A stretch of 32,027 nt of DNA from DAIDKA01 sp035943195 (GCA_035943195.1 DASZCK010000053.1:1-32027), one strand, 5' to 3'. Shown: positions 22,692-30,951, numbered from the stretch's first letter. Numbers and translations are program-made. Notes: generated by a model not told the origin, from the letters alone.

Positions 22692-22722
22692 TGCAACCTT
22701 TTGCCGCGCTGGCGCATCCTAA
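22692..22722 (+). promoter_or_regulatory. Candidate ECF-type autoregulated promoter of the sigma factor gene
   Basis: TGCAACCTT (22692-22700) resembles the AAC-containing -35 of ECF promoters. CATCCTAA (22715-22722) sits at the spacing expected for the -10; GCAACCT to TCCTAA leaves about 17-18 bases. The predicted start of transcription falls at about 22729-22730, on the GTG start codon itself, and no Shine-Dalgarno precedes it. Self-activation of ECF operons through such elements is common. This is a sequence resemblance only. Confidence 0.42.
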
Positions 22723-22729
22723 TCACTAG

Positions 22730-23311
22730 GTGACAAGACTGGCCGAAATCCGGGTGGCGGAGGGCATACTGGCAGGCGCGCGGGGGGGCGATCCCGGCGC
22801 TCAGGCACAGCTGTATGCGCTGGTGGCCCCGGGCGTATTTGCCCTGATTCGCCGGATAGTGGGGGTCCGGGCAGTGGCCGAGGATGTATTCCAGGACACC
22901 ATGATCATGGTTTTCGAACAGTTGGACCGGTATCGGCAGGAAGCGCCCCTGGGGGCATGGGCCGCAAAGATCGCACTTTCCCGCAGCCTGATGTTCCTGA
23001 GATCGCCCTGGCACCGTGCCCGCTTGAGTTTTGGCTCGCACGCCGATGCTGAAGTGCTGCTGCCGCCAGCCAGCCTGTCGCACGCGGGGCCGGATGTGGA
23101 GTCCTTCGACGTGGAACGGGCGCTGGCGAGCCTTACCCCGACGGCGCGCGCGGTAGTGTGGCTCTACGAAGTGGAGGGCTGGTCGCACGAGGAGATCGCC
23201 CAAAACTTTGGTAAGACGGTGAGCTTTTCAAAATCGCAGTTGGCCCGTGCCCATATGAGATTGCGGGCCTGGTTCGAACCCGAGGCATCCCATACATGCG
23301 CGCCGACCTAG
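22730..23311 (+). CDS. ECF-type RNA polymerase sigma factor
   Basis: This is a 193-residue sigma-70-family factor with only regions 2 and 4, the ECF layout. Region 2 spans about 19-90: ALIRRIVGVRAVAEDVFQDTM is the helix that usually binds core polymerase, and WAAKIALSRSLMFLRS the -10 recognition helix. Region 4 spans about 125-182, with ALASLTPTARAVVWLYEVEG, WSHEEIAQNFGKTVSFSKSQ and LARAHMRLRAWF forming the helix-turn-helix. The start is GTG 22730, with an ECF-like element ending just upstream. The next gene begins 16 bases before this one stops, which implies coupling. A membrane protein and an exported PDZ protein follow, so the likely role is an envelope-stress or surface-signal response. 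The family is firm; regulon and signal are unknown. Confidence 0.9.
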   Translation: MTRLAEIRVAEGILAGARGGDPGAQAQLYALVAPGVFALIRRIVGVRAVAEDVFQDTMIMVFEQLDRYRQEAPLGAWAAKIALSRSLMFLRSPWHRARLSFGSHADAEVLLPPASLSHAGPDVESFDVERALASLTPTARAVVWLYEVEGWSHEEIAQNFGKTVSFSKSQLARAHMRLRAWFEPEASHTCAPT

Positions 23312-23877
23312 AAAACAAGGCCACGGCATCACTGGATCCGCAGTTGCTGGAGCGACTGCGCGATCTGCCCGACGCCGCGCCACCGCCATACGGGTTCGCG
23401 GAATTCTCGCATCGCTACTCCCGGCGGCGGTTACGCCAGAGGCAGCGGCCACTGCGCCTGGTGGCGGCCGCGCTGGTGGTTGTGATCGGCTGGTGGGTGG
23501 CACGTCAGGGTGTGTCGCCGCTCATGGAGGCCGTTTCCGAGTCACCCGATGCACCCCTCGCACAGCTTGCGCCACCCGCAGATGAAACGCAGGGCGAGGC
23601 GGTGGGACCGCCACGTGGGGCGGTATTGCTGCCAACCGTGAATGCCGAAAGCTGGCTGAACGCACATCCGCAGCGGGCGCTGGTGCGGGTCCCCGCGCAA
23701 ATGGCGGTGACCGAACTGGAAGACCAGATCGCCACCATGGATGACCAGCTCAATGCCGTGCGGCTTTCACGACATCCGCCGCAGCAGCTGGCCCTGCTGC
23801 AGCGTGATCGGGCGCAACTCGTCGAATCCCTGGCCCAGGTGCGCTACGCGCAGTACCTGGTGGCTGGAATGCCTTGA
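23296..23877 (+). CDS. Single-pass membrane protein, candidate anti-sigma factor
   Basis: This 193-residue protein overlaps the sigma gene by 16 bases. A cytoplasmic N-terminal part (1-50) contains LDPQLLERLRDLPDAAPPPYG and a basic stretch YSRRRLRQRQRPLR. One membrane helix follows (about 54-70, LVAAALVVVIGWWVAR). The rest should be periplasmic: a Pro/Ala-rich linker, then a coiled-coil-like segment (VTELEDQIATMDDQLNAV and LALLQRDRAQLVESLAQVRY). Topology, overlap with an ECF sigma gene and size all fit a membrane anti-sigma factor. The zinc-binding HxxxCxxC motif of ZAS anti-sigma factors is absent, and I recognise no RseA-type domain, so the role is inferred from context. The periplasmic coiled coil could be the sensor or the partner of the PDZ protein encoded next. 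Confidence 0.72.
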   Translation: MRADLENKATASLDPQLLERLRDLPDAAPPPYGFAEFSHRYSRRRLRQRQRPLRLVAAALVVVIGWWVARQGVSPLMEAVSESPDAPLAQLAPPADETQGEAVGPPRGAVLLPTVNAESWLNAHPQRALVRVPAQMAVTELEDQIATMDDQLNAVRLSRHPPQQLALLQRDRAQLVESLAQVRYAQYLVAGMP

Positions 23878-23915
23878 CCCTCACGTCACAAGCCTTCATT
23901 TCCAAGGTGAATGTC

Positions 23916-24860
23916 ATGTCCAAGATTTGCTCCTTCGTACTGGCTGGGTTACTGGTCAGCGCCCACGCGCTGGCGGCGGACACCGCGTCGACCACGGCAA
24001 CGGCCACTGCCTCAAGTGCGGATCTCGATGCGCAGCTGGCAGCGGCCCGACAGAAGCTGGAGGCGGCAGCGCGCGATGTGGCGCAGCTGTCATCGCAACT
24101 GGGCCGGTCGGCGATGCTGCGCGTGCAAAGTCTGCGTACGCGCGGAGTGCTCGGACTGCAGTTGCAGACCGAGCCTTCAGCCAAGGAGCAGGGCGCCGCC
24201 GTCATCGGGGTCAGTCCTGGCGGTCCCGCCGCCGAAGCAGGCGTTGCCACCGGCGATGTCATCGTGGCTATCAATGGCGATTCCACCACCGGACCCAACG
24301 CGCCGCGCGAGGTCGTGGAGCACATGGCGAACGTCAAGCCGGACACCAAGGTCACACTCAAGGTGATGCGTGACGGCAAGGTAAAGGAGATTCAGGTGAC
24401 TCCGCGCGCCAGCTTCGTGGACTTCATTTCGCCCTTGAATGGCCAACGGTTGGAGTTCAACTGGGTCGGACCCGGCGGCCCGGGTGGCGGCGCAATCTTC
24501 GACGGCATGGAGCTGACGGACGTATCGCCGACTCTGGGGCAGTACTTCGGGACCAATCAAGGCGTGCTGGTGGTGCGCGCGCCCCGTGACGGTGACTTCC
24601 TGAAGCTTCAGGACGGTGATGTGATCCAGAGCATTGACGGCCGAGTTCCGGAAAATGGCTCGCATGCCAGCCGTATCCTGCGCTCCTATCAGCCCGGGGA
24701 AAAAATTCATCTGAAAGTCATGCGGCAGAAGAAGGTGCTGGAGGTGGAGGGGACGCTGCCGGATCGCCGCCATGGCCCACGCGGCCCACGCGGCCCACGT
24801 GATCGGGGTCCGGGCCCGGATCTGCCGCCTGGTGATCGTCCGCCGAGCGACCAGGATTGA
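23916..24860 (+). CDS. Exported protein with coiled coil and two PDZ domains
   Basis: This is a 314-residue periplasmic protein. The signal peptide is MSKICSFVLAGLLVSAHALA (about 1-21). A coiled-coil segment follows (about 36-62, DLDAQLAAARQKLEAAARDV). PDZ1 spans about 77-163, with GVSPGGPAAEAGVATGDVIV and the INGDS turn. PDZ2 spans about 198-283, with LGQYFGTNQGVLVVRAPRDG and LQDGDVIQSIDGRVP. The tail is rich in Gly, Pro, Arg and Asp and contains three GPR units. No protease domain is attached, so it is a binding or sensor protein, not a DegP/DegS enzyme. AGGTGA five bases before ATG 23916 fixes the start; a TTG at 23874 in frame is less likely. It follows the candidate anti-sigma gene by 38 bases. 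In RpoE systems PDZ domains sense misfolded outer-membrane proteins; a similar role here is inference. Confidence 0.85.
   Translation: MSKICSFVLAGLLVSAHALAADTASTTATATASSADLDAQLAAARQKLEAAARDVAQLSSQLGRSAMLRVQSLRTRGVLGLQLQTEPSAKEQGAAVIGVSPGGPAAEAGVATGDVIVAINGDSTTGPNAPREVVEHMANVKPDTKVTLKVMRDGKVKEIQVTPRASFVDFISPLNGQRLEFNWVGPGGPGGGAIFDGMELTDVSPTLGQYFGTNQGVLVVRAPRDGDFLKLQDGDVIQSIDGRVPENGSHASRILRSYQPGEKIHLKVMRQKKVLEVEGTLPDRRHGPRGPRGPRDRGPGPDLPPGDRPPSDQD
24774..24800 (+). repeat. Three tandem 9-base units in the PDZ protein tail
   Basis: The unit GGCCCACGC occurs three times in a row, with the last copy differing at its final base. It encodes Gly-Pro-Arg three times, so slippage would change tail length in frame. 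No disturbance of the reading frame is seen. Confidence 0.8.
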
Positions 24861-24872
24861 TACCATGCGCGG

Positions 24873-25880
24873 GTGTTGTTATCCGACTTTGCCTATGAGC
24901 TGCCTGCCGAACTGATCGCGCAGGCGCCCCTTCCCGAGCGCTCCGCGAGCCGCCTGCTGGTCCTGGACCCGCAGGCGGGGCCGCTGGACCGTTCCATCCG
25001 CGACCTCCCCGTCTTGCTCAATCCGGGTGACCTGCTGGTGTTCAACGACACCCGGGTGATCGCGGCGCGGGTGATGGGGAACAAGCCGACCGGCGGGCGG
25101 GTCGAGATCTTCCTGGAGCGCATCCTGGCCGATGGGACCGCGCTGGTGCAGCTGCGAGCCGCCAAACCCATCCGTCCAGGGCTAGATATCACGACAGCCG
25201 GCGGCCCGGTGCAGGTTCTCGAACAGCATCAGGACCTGTGGCAGGTGCGCACGCCGGGCGCGGCGCTGGAATTCTTTGAAGCCCATGGCGCGGTGCCGCT
25301 GCCGCCCTACATCGAGCGTCCCGCCGGGGTGGAGGATCGCGAACGCTACCAGAGCATCTTCGCCCGCGACCCCGGCGCGGTCGCCGCTCCCACTGCCAGC
25401 CTGCACTTCGACGCCACATTGGTGGCGGCGCTGGAGGCCCGCGGCGTCGAGCGCACCTGCATAACCTTGCATGTGGGCGCGGGGACCTTCCAGCCGGTGC
25501 GCAACCCGGACCTCGAGCGGCATGTGCTGCACGAGGAGCGGGCGATAGTTGACCAGGAAGCCTGTGATGCCATTGCCCGGACGCGCGCGCGCGGCGGGCG
25601 TGTAATCGCAGTGGGAACCACGGTGGTGCGCGCGCTCGAAGCTTCCGGCGGCCGGCCCTGGGCGGCCGACACGCGGCTCTTCATTCGACCCGGTTTTCGT
25701 TTTCAAATCGTCGACGGTCTGCTCACCAATTTCCACCTGCCGGAGTCGACGCTGCTGATGCTGGTGTGCGCGCTGGCCGGACGCGAACGGGTGCTGGCGG
25801 CCTATGAACATGCGGTCCGGTCGCGCTACCGCTTCTTCAGTTACGGTGATGCGATGTTTGTGGCACCCGGTGGGGCCTGA
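24873..25880 (+). CDS. queA: S-adenosylmethionine:tRNA ribosyltransferase-isomerase (QueA)
   Basis: QueA transfers and isomerises the ribosyl part of SAM onto 7-aminomethyl-7-deazaguanine in tRNA, making epoxyqueuosine. The 335-residue length is normal. Signatures include LSDFAYELPAELIAQAPLPE near the N-terminus, RDLPVLLNPGDLLVFNDTRV, LPPYIERPAGVEDRERYQS, TASLHFDATLVAAL, and HVGAGTFQPVRNPDLERHVL. The C-terminal blocks GGRVIAVGTTVVRALE and LTNFHLPESTLLMLV are also diagnostic. The start is GTG 24873, or TTG 24876; the ATG at 24865 is out of frame. It begins 12 bases after the PDZ gene and is followed by tgt after 6 bases. Tgt acts earlier in the same pathway, so these two form a functional pair. 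Assignment is certain. Confidence 0.96.
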   Translation: MLLSDFAYELPAELIAQAPLPERSASRLLVLDPQAGPLDRSIRDLPVLLNPGDLLVFNDTRVIAARVMGNKPTGGRVEIFLERILADGTALVQLRAAKPIRPGLDITTAGGPVQVLEQHQDLWQVRTPGAALEFFEAHGAVPLPPYIERPAGVEDRERYQSIFARDPGAVAAPTASLHFDATLVAALEARGVERTCITLHVGAGTFQPVRNPDLERHVLHEERAIVDQEACDAIARTRARGGRVIAVGTTVVRALEASGGRPWAADTRLFIRPGFRFQIVDGLLTNFHLPESTLLMLVCALAGRERVLAAYEHAVRSRYRFFSYGDAMFVAPGGA

Positions 25881-25886
25881 AGGGCG

Positions 25887-27014
25887 ATGCAACCGAACTT
25901 TGAGTTGCTCGGGACCAGCGGCGCCGCGCGCCGGGGGCGTCTGCGGCTCGCTCACGGCCTGGTGGATACTCCGGCCTTCATGCCCGTGGGAACCTACGGC
26001 ACCGTCAAGTCGATGACGCCCGAGGAACTCGCGGATCTTGGCGCGCAGATCGTACTCGGCAATACCTTCCACCTGATGCTGCGGCCCGGTCCGCAGATCA
26101 TCGAGGCACATGGCGGACTGCACCGCTTCATGCACTGGCAGCGACCCATCCTCACCGACTCCGGTGGCTTCCAGGTCTTCAGCCTCGCGGAACTTCGCAA
26201 GATCACCGAGGAAGGGGTGCGCTTTCAGTCCCCGCTCGACGGCAGCGATGTCGAGCTCACTCCCGAGCGCTCCATGGACATGCAGCGCACGCTGCGCTCC
26301 GATATCGCCATGGCCTTCGATGACTGCACGCCCTTTCCGGCCACCGAAGCTCAGGCGCGTGAGTCGATGGAACGCTCCATGCGCTGGGCCGCCAGGGGCC
26401 ATGCGCATTACTACCGCGATGAGCCGCCCGGTGGGCTGTTCGGCATTGTACAAGGCGGTATGCACACCGCCTTGCGTCTGGCTTCCCTCGAATCCTTGAT
26501 GCAGCGCAATTGGCCGGGCTTTGCCATCGGAGGCCTGGCTGTCGGCGAGCCGGAGGCGGAGCGCCTGCGGATTCTGGAGGAGCTCGTACCGCACATGCCG
26601 GCGGACCGGCCGCGCTATCTCATGGGGGTGGGCTTCCCCGAGGACATCGTTGCCGCCGTCGCCCGCGGCATCGACATGTTTGATTGCGTGATCCCCACGC
26701 GGCACGCCCGCAACGGCCACCTGTTCACTCAGGCCGGCGTCATCAACATCCGCAACAGCAGCCATGCCAGCGACCTGTCGCCCGTGGATCCCCAATGCAG
26801 CTGCTATACCTGCGCCAACTACTCACGCGCTTACCTGCGGCACCTGGACCGCTGCAATGAGATCCTCGGCAGCCGGCTGCATACGCTGCACAACCTGCAT
26901 TTCTACCAGGAGCTGATGCGTGCCATCCGCAGGGCCCTGGAGGAGGGCACTTTTGAGGCCTTCGCGGCCGCCTATCCGGCTCCAAGACGGGCCCGGACGG
27001 ACCCTGTGGCATAA
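25887..27014 (+). CDS. tgt: tRNA-guanine transglycosylase (Tgt)
   Basis: Tgt exchanges guanine-34 for the queuosine precursor preQ1 in GUN-anticodon tRNAs. The 375-residue protein is a TIM barrel with a zinc site. Asp91 in DSGGFQVFSL is the conserved acid, and Asp266 in IDMFDCVIPTRHARNG is the expected nucleophile. The zinc motif is CSCYTC with the histidine in LHNLHFYQEL. MPVGTYGTVKSMTPEEL and LGNTFHLMLRPG are further family blocks. A ribosome site, GAAGGGCG, directly precedes ATG 25887. It follows queA by six bases and precedes yajC by 28, the classic gammaproteobacterial order. Assignment is certain. Confidence 0.97.
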   Translation: MQPNFELLGTSGAARRGRLRLAHGLVDTPAFMPVGTYGTVKSMTPEELADLGAQIVLGNTFHLMLRPGPQIIEAHGGLHRFMHWQRPILTDSGGFQVFSLAELRKITEEGVRFQSPLDGSDVELTPERSMDMQRTLRSDIAMAFDDCTPFPATEAQARESMERSMRWAARGHAHYYRDEPPGGLFGIVQGGMHTALRLASLESLMQRNWPGFAIGGLAVGEPEAERLRILEELVPHMPADRPRYLMGVGFPEDIVAAVARGIDMFDCVIPTRHARNGHLFTQAGVINIRNSSHASDLSPVDPQCSCYTCANYSRAYLRHLDRCNEILGSRLHTLHNLHFYQELMRAIRRALEEGTFEAFAAAYPAPRRARTDPVA

Positions 27015-27042
27015 TGCCGCCCCCCTACAGGCAGGTGCAGGC

Positions 27043-27372
27043 ATGAATTCATTGATTCCAGCGGCGTGGGCCCAGGCCGGCGGTGGCACATCGAGCAACC
27101 CGCTCGCCTTCCCGCTGATGATGGTGGTGTTCGTCGCGATTTTTTACTTCCTGCTGGTGCGCCCGCAGCAGAAGAAGGCCAAGGATCACCAGAACATGAT
27201 CGGCAAGCTCGCTTCCGGTGATGAAGTCGTGACCTCCGGCGGCGTTCTAGGTCGCATCACCGAGGTGGGCGATGCATTCGTGACCATCGAGGTGGCCGAT
27301 GGGGTTCGCCTGAAGGTTCAGAAGAGCCAGGTCACATCGCTTATGCCCAAGGGCACTCTCAAGGGCGCTTAA
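27043..27372 (+). CDS. yajC: Preprotein translocase subunit YajC
   Basis: YajC is a small inner-membrane partner of SecDF in the Sec holotranslocon. The 109-residue product has one membrane helix (about 22-42, LAFPLMMVVFVAIFYFLLVR) followed by the hallmark RPQQKKAKDHQNM and a small cytoplasmic domain with LASGDEVVTSGGVLGRITEV. The frame is open upstream to 26920, but that part overlaps tgt; MNSLIPAAWAQAGG at 27043 is the usual N-terminus. The stop is one base from the secD ATG region, so the genes are co-transcribed. Assignment is certain. Confidence 0.96.
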   Translation: MNSLIPAAWAQAGGGTSSNPLAFPLMMVVFVAIFYFLLVRPQQKKAKDHQNMIGKLASGDEVVTSGGVLGRITEVGDAFVTIEVADGVRLKVQKSQVTSLMPKGTLKGA

Positions 27373-27375
27373 AAA

Positions 27376-29244
27376 ATGCTCGAGTATCCGCGCTGGAAGT
27401 ACGTTCTGGTCCTGGTGGTGCTGGCGGTGGCCTTTGTGCTGGCGCTACCCAATATCTACGGTGACGACCCGGCGCTGCAGATCGCGCGCAAGGACCACGA
27501 TCCGATGGTGGCCACGGCGTTGCCGGCCATCAAGCAATTCCTCGCCGACGAACACCTTGGGTACACGACCGTGTACCAGGACGGTGCCAACATCATGGTG
27601 CGCTTCGGCAGCAGCGCGGATCAGTTCAAGGCACGCGACGCCGTCAACGCTAAGTACGCCGATCAGTACATCACCGCGCTGTCATTCGCCTCGCGCGCGC
27701 CGACCGCCCTGCGTGTGTTGGGCCTGCGACCCATGAAGTTGGGCTTGGATCTGCGGGGCGGCTTGTACCTCCTGTACCAGGTGGACACCCAGAGTGCGAT
27801 TGCCCAGCTGCTGGACAGTTACGCCCAGGACCTGCGTCGTGCCTTGTCGCAGGCGAACATCACCTACACCGATGTCAGCCCGGTGGCTTCGACCGGCAGC
27901 AATGCCGACAGTCTGCGACTGACGCTGCCTGCGGGGGCCAATGTGGCCGCCGCGCAGGCGGTGGCAGAGAAGGCCCTGCCGGACCTGCCCTTCAGCACGG
28001 TGGCCGCGGGTGGCACCCCGGCCCTGCAGGGGACGCTGACGGCAAAGGCAATCCGCGATCGGCAGGACTATGCCATCGAGCAGAACCTGGTCACGCTTCG
28101 CAACCGGGTCAATCAGCTGGGCGTGGCCGAGCCTGTCGTGCAGCGCCAGGGCGCGGACCGCATCAGTGTCGAACTTCCGGGTGTGCAGAACTCCGCCGAG
28201 GTCAAGGACCTCCTGGGAAAGGTCGCGACGCTGGAGTTCCGGCTGAATGCTGCAAATGGCGACCCCTATGAGGTCGCCCAGCATGGCAACGCGCCGGTGG
28301 GCACCAAGCTGTACTACACGCGGCAGGGTCAGCCGCTGTTGCTCAAGCGCGAAGTTATCGCCACCGGCAATGATCTGACCAGCGCGACCGCGGCCACCGA
28401 CCAGGACGGCCCCATCGTCAACATCAAGCTCGACTCGCGCGCCGGCGATCGCATGTTGGCGGCGACCCAGGCCAATCTCGGCCGGCCCATGGCCGTCGTG
28501 TATATCGAGAAGCACCGTGAAACAACCGAGGTTGATGGCAAGAAGGTCACCCGTGACGTCACCGACGAAAAGGTGATCAACGACGCGACCATCCAGGGCG
28601 TGTTCGGCAATGCCTTCCGGATCATGGGGCTCACGTCCGGGGAATCCCGGGATCTGGCGCTCGAGATCCGTTCAGGTTCGCTCTCCACGCCCATCTACCC
28701 GGTCGATGAACGCACCGTGGGACCGAGCCTGGGCCAGAAGAACATCGATAGTGGCGTAGAGGCATTGGAGATCGGCATGGGGGCGGTGTTCGTCTTCATG
28801 TTCATCTACTACAAGGTGTTCGGCCTGGTGGCTGACGCGGTGCTGCTGGCCAACGTCGTCGTCCTGACCGCACTGCTGTCGCTCATGGGATCGGTACTGT
28901 CGCTGCCCGGTATCGCCGGCATCATCCTCACCGTGGGTATCGCGGTGGATTCCAACGTGCTGATCTACGAGCGCATCCGCGAAGAACTGCGCAACGGGGT
29001 ATCGCCGCAGGCGGCGATCCGGGCCGGATTCGAAAAGGCTTTCTCGGCGATTCTGGACTCCAACGTCACGACCGCCATCGCGGGCATCGTGCTGTGGGCG
29101 CTGGGAACCGAAGCCATCCGCGGATTCGCGATAGTGCTGACGCTGGGTATCGCCACTTCGATGTTCACGTCGCTAATGGGCAGCCGCGCCCTCATCACGC
29201 TCATGTACGGCGGGCGCCGCAAGCTCGCCCGCCTGCCCATCTGA
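27376..29244 (+). CDS. secD: Protein translocase subunit SecD
   Basis: SecD pairs with SecF and uses the proton gradient to finish export of proteins through SecYEG. The 622-residue protein has an N-terminal membrane helix (about 8-28), a large periplasmic region and five C-terminal helices (about 455-610). Conserved blocks are MKLGLDLRGGLYLLYQVD (D1), RNRVNQLGVAEPVVQRQGAD, and in the membrane domain TVGIAVDSNVLIYERIREEL, with NVTTAIAGIVLWALGTEAIR near the end. AAGGG in the yajC 3' end about ten bases before the ATG may be the ribosome site. SecF follows after 24 bases. Assignment is certain. Confidence 0.97.
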   Translation: MLEYPRWKYVLVLVVLAVAFVLALPNIYGDDPALQIARKDHDPMVATALPAIKQFLADEHLGYTTVYQDGANIMVRFGSSADQFKARDAVNAKYADQYITALSFASRAPTALRVLGLRPMKLGLDLRGGLYLLYQVDTQSAIAQLLDSYAQDLRRALSQANITYTDVSPVASTGSNADSLRLTLPAGANVAAAQAVAEKALPDLPFSTVAAGGTPALQGTLTAKAIRDRQDYAIEQNLVTLRNRVNQLGVAEPVVQRQGADRISVELPGVQNSAEVKDLLGKVATLEFRLNAANGDPYEVAQHGNAPVGTKLYYTRQGQPLLLKREVIATGNDLTSATAATDQDGPIVNIKLDSRAGDRMLAATQANLGRPMAVVYIEKHRETTEVDGKKVTRDVTDEKVINDATIQGVFGNAFRIMGLTSGESRDLALEIRSGSLSTPIYPVDERTVGPSLGQKNIDSGVEALEIGMGAVFVFMFIYYKVFGLVADAVLLANVVVLTALLSLMGSVLSLPGIAGIILTVGIAVDSNVLIYERIREELRNGVSPQAAIRAGFEKAFSAILDSNVTTAIAGIVLWALGTEAIRGFAIVLTLGIATSMFTSLMGSRALITLMYGGRRKLARLPI

Positions 29245-29268
29245 GCGCGGCTCGCCTGGAGAACCACC

Positions 29269-30207
29269 GTGGAATTTTTTCATAAGCCGACCAGCTTCCC
29301 GTTCATGGCCACCCGCAAGGTGTGGTACGGGCTGTCCGTCCTCATCATCATCATCTCGGTTGCGTCCCTCGCCACTCGCCATCTGAATCTCGCCATCGAC
29401 TTCACCGGTGGCGTGAACATTCCGGCGACCTTCCCGAGCGCCGCCAATGTGGAAGCCGTACGCACGGCCATGAGCAAGGCGGGCTATCCCGATCCGCAGG
29501 TTCAGACCTTTGGTTCCTCACGCGATGTGGCCATCCGTCTGCCACCGGTGGGCCCCAAGCAGGATGCGCAAGCCATCCGCGCGCAGGTCACGAAAGTGCT
29601 GCAGAGTGTGGATCCGCAGGTGCAGGTCCAGATTCCGGACGTGGTGGGGCCGCAGGTCGGCGCTGAACTGTGGCGCAGCGCCGAGCTGGCGCTGTTCTTC
29701 ACGCTGTTCTTCATTTCGATCTATATCGCCTTGCGCTTCCACACCTGGCGATTGTCACTGGGCGCCATCCTCGCCGTCATGCATGATCCGATTCTGGTGC
29801 TCGGCGTGTTCTCGGTGTTTCAGACGCAGTTCGATCTGCCATCGGTCGCCGCCATCCTCGCGGTCATCGGCTATTCGCTGAATGACACCGTGGTCGTCTT
29901 CGACCGTATCCGTGAGCGTTTCCATGCGAACCGGCGACTTGCTTCGACGCAGGTGCTGGATCAGTCGATCAACCAGACCTTGTCGCGAACCATCATGACC
30001 AAGGTGGTGACGGCGATCGTGGTCGTGGCCCTGCTGTTCATCGGCGGTCCGGCGCTGCGCGGGTTCTCAGAGGCGCTGCTGATCGGCATCCTCGTTGGCA
30101 CCTACTCGTCGATCTATATCTCCAGCGCCATTGCCCTGGACTGCGGCCTGACTTCGGAGCACCTGTTCCCGACGATGAAAAAGACCGCCGCCGACGCCAT
30201 GCCCTGA
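29269..30207 (+). CDS. secF: Protein translocase subunit SecF
   Basis: SecF is the partner of SecD in the proton-driven Sec accessory complex. The 312-residue protein has an N-terminal helix (about 19-38), the conserved periplasmic start IDFTGGVNIPATF, and five C-terminal helices with SVAAILAVIGYSLNDTVVVF, DRIRERF and NQTLSRTIMTKVVTAIVVVA. The start is GTG 29269, supported by GGAG eight bases upstream and by MEFFHKPTSFPFMATRK being a normal SecF N-terminus. It ends 15 bases before the TerC-family gene. Assignment is certain. Confidence 0.97.
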   Translation: MEFFHKPTSFPFMATRKVWYGLSVLIIIISVASLATRHLNLAIDFTGGVNIPATFPSAANVEAVRTAMSKAGYPDPQVQTFGSSRDVAIRLPPVGPKQDAQAIRAQVTKVLQSVDPQVQVQIPDVVGPQVGAELWRSAELALFFTLFFISIYIALRFHTWRLSLGAILAVMHDPILVLGVFSVFQTQFDLPSVAAILAVIGYSLNDTVVVFDRIRERFHANRRLASTQVLDQSINQTLSRTIMTKVVTAIVVVALLFIGGPALRGFSEALLIGILVGTYSSIYISSAIALDCGLTSEHLFPTMKKTAADAMP

Positions 30208-30222
30208 TCGCGGAGGAAGAAG

Positions 30223-30951
30223 GTGGCGGCACTGCTGTCCGATCCCCAGGCCTGGCTGGCATTCGCTACGCTTGCAATCCTGGAAATCGTACTCAGTGTC
30301 GACAACATCATCTTCATCAGCATCATGGTGTCGAAGCTGCCGCACGAGCGGCAGCGTTCGGCACGCATCAGCGGCCTGGCGCTGGCGATGTGCACGCGGA
30401 TCGCGCTGCTGTATTCGGTTGTCTGGCTGACCCGGCTCACCCGGCCGCTGTTCGAGTTCGTGGCCCAGCCGATATCAGGCCGCGACCTGATCCTGCTGGC
30501 GGGCGGCCTGTTTCTGTTGGCGAAGAGCGTGATCGAAATCCACCACGCCCTGGAGGGCGCCGCACGTGGCACCCGGCCGCAGCTGCTGGCCGGGTTCGTG
30601 GTGACCGTCATCCAGATCGCCCTCATCGACATCGTGTTTTCGCTGGATTCGGTATTCGTCGCGGTGGGTCTGGCCAAGGACTTTCCGATCATGGTGGCCG
30701 CCATCGTGGCGGCGATCGCGGTGATGATGTGGGTGGCGGGCACCATCGGCGACTTCGTCGACCGTCACCCTACGATCAAGATGCTGGCCCTGGCGTTCCT
30801 GATCCTGATCGGCGCCACGCTGGTGGCCGAAGCGCTGCACTTCGAGATGCCGAAGAAATATCTGTACTTCGCCATGGCCTTCGCGGCCGCGGTGGAACTC
30901 ATCAACCTGCGGATGCGGGCGCTGTTGCAGGCGAACAAGAAGCGGCCTTAG
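30223..30951 (+). CDS. TerC-family integral membrane protein
   Basis: This is a 242-residue protein with about seven membrane helices. Two related acidic motifs mark the TerC fold: ILEIVLSVDNIIFISIM (Glu21, Asp27, Asn28) and IALIDIVFSLDSVFVAVG (Asp136, Asp142). TerC/Alx/MeeF-type proteins are implicated in manganese or related metal export, and in Bacillus subtilis in metal loading of secreted enzymes at the Sec translocon. The GTG at 30223 is preceded by a strong ribosome site, GGAGGAAGA (30212-30220), and lies 15 bases after secF. That makes it the likely last gene of the queA-tgt-yajC-secD-secF transcript. Its TAG overlaps the stop of the convergent permease. No other tellurite-resistance gene is nearby, so metal handling is a better guess than tellurite resistance. 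Confidence 0.9.
   Translation: MAALLSDPQAWLAFATLAILEIVLSVDNIIFISIMVSKLPHERQRSARISGLALAMCTRIALLYSVVWLTRLTRPLFEFVAQPISGRDLILLAGGLFLLAKSVIEIHHALEGAARGTRPQLLAGFVVTVIQIALIDIVFSLDSVFVAVGLAKDFPIMVAAIVAAIAVMMWVAGTIGDFVDRHPTIKMLALAFLILIGATLVAEALHFEMPKKYLYFAMAFAAAVELINLRMRALLQANKKRP

Noticed and set aside
25182..26795. 537-codon open frame on the minus strand opposite queA and tgt
   Set aside because: It is fully antisense to two certain genes, has no recognisable domains and is explained by strong GC bias at third positions.
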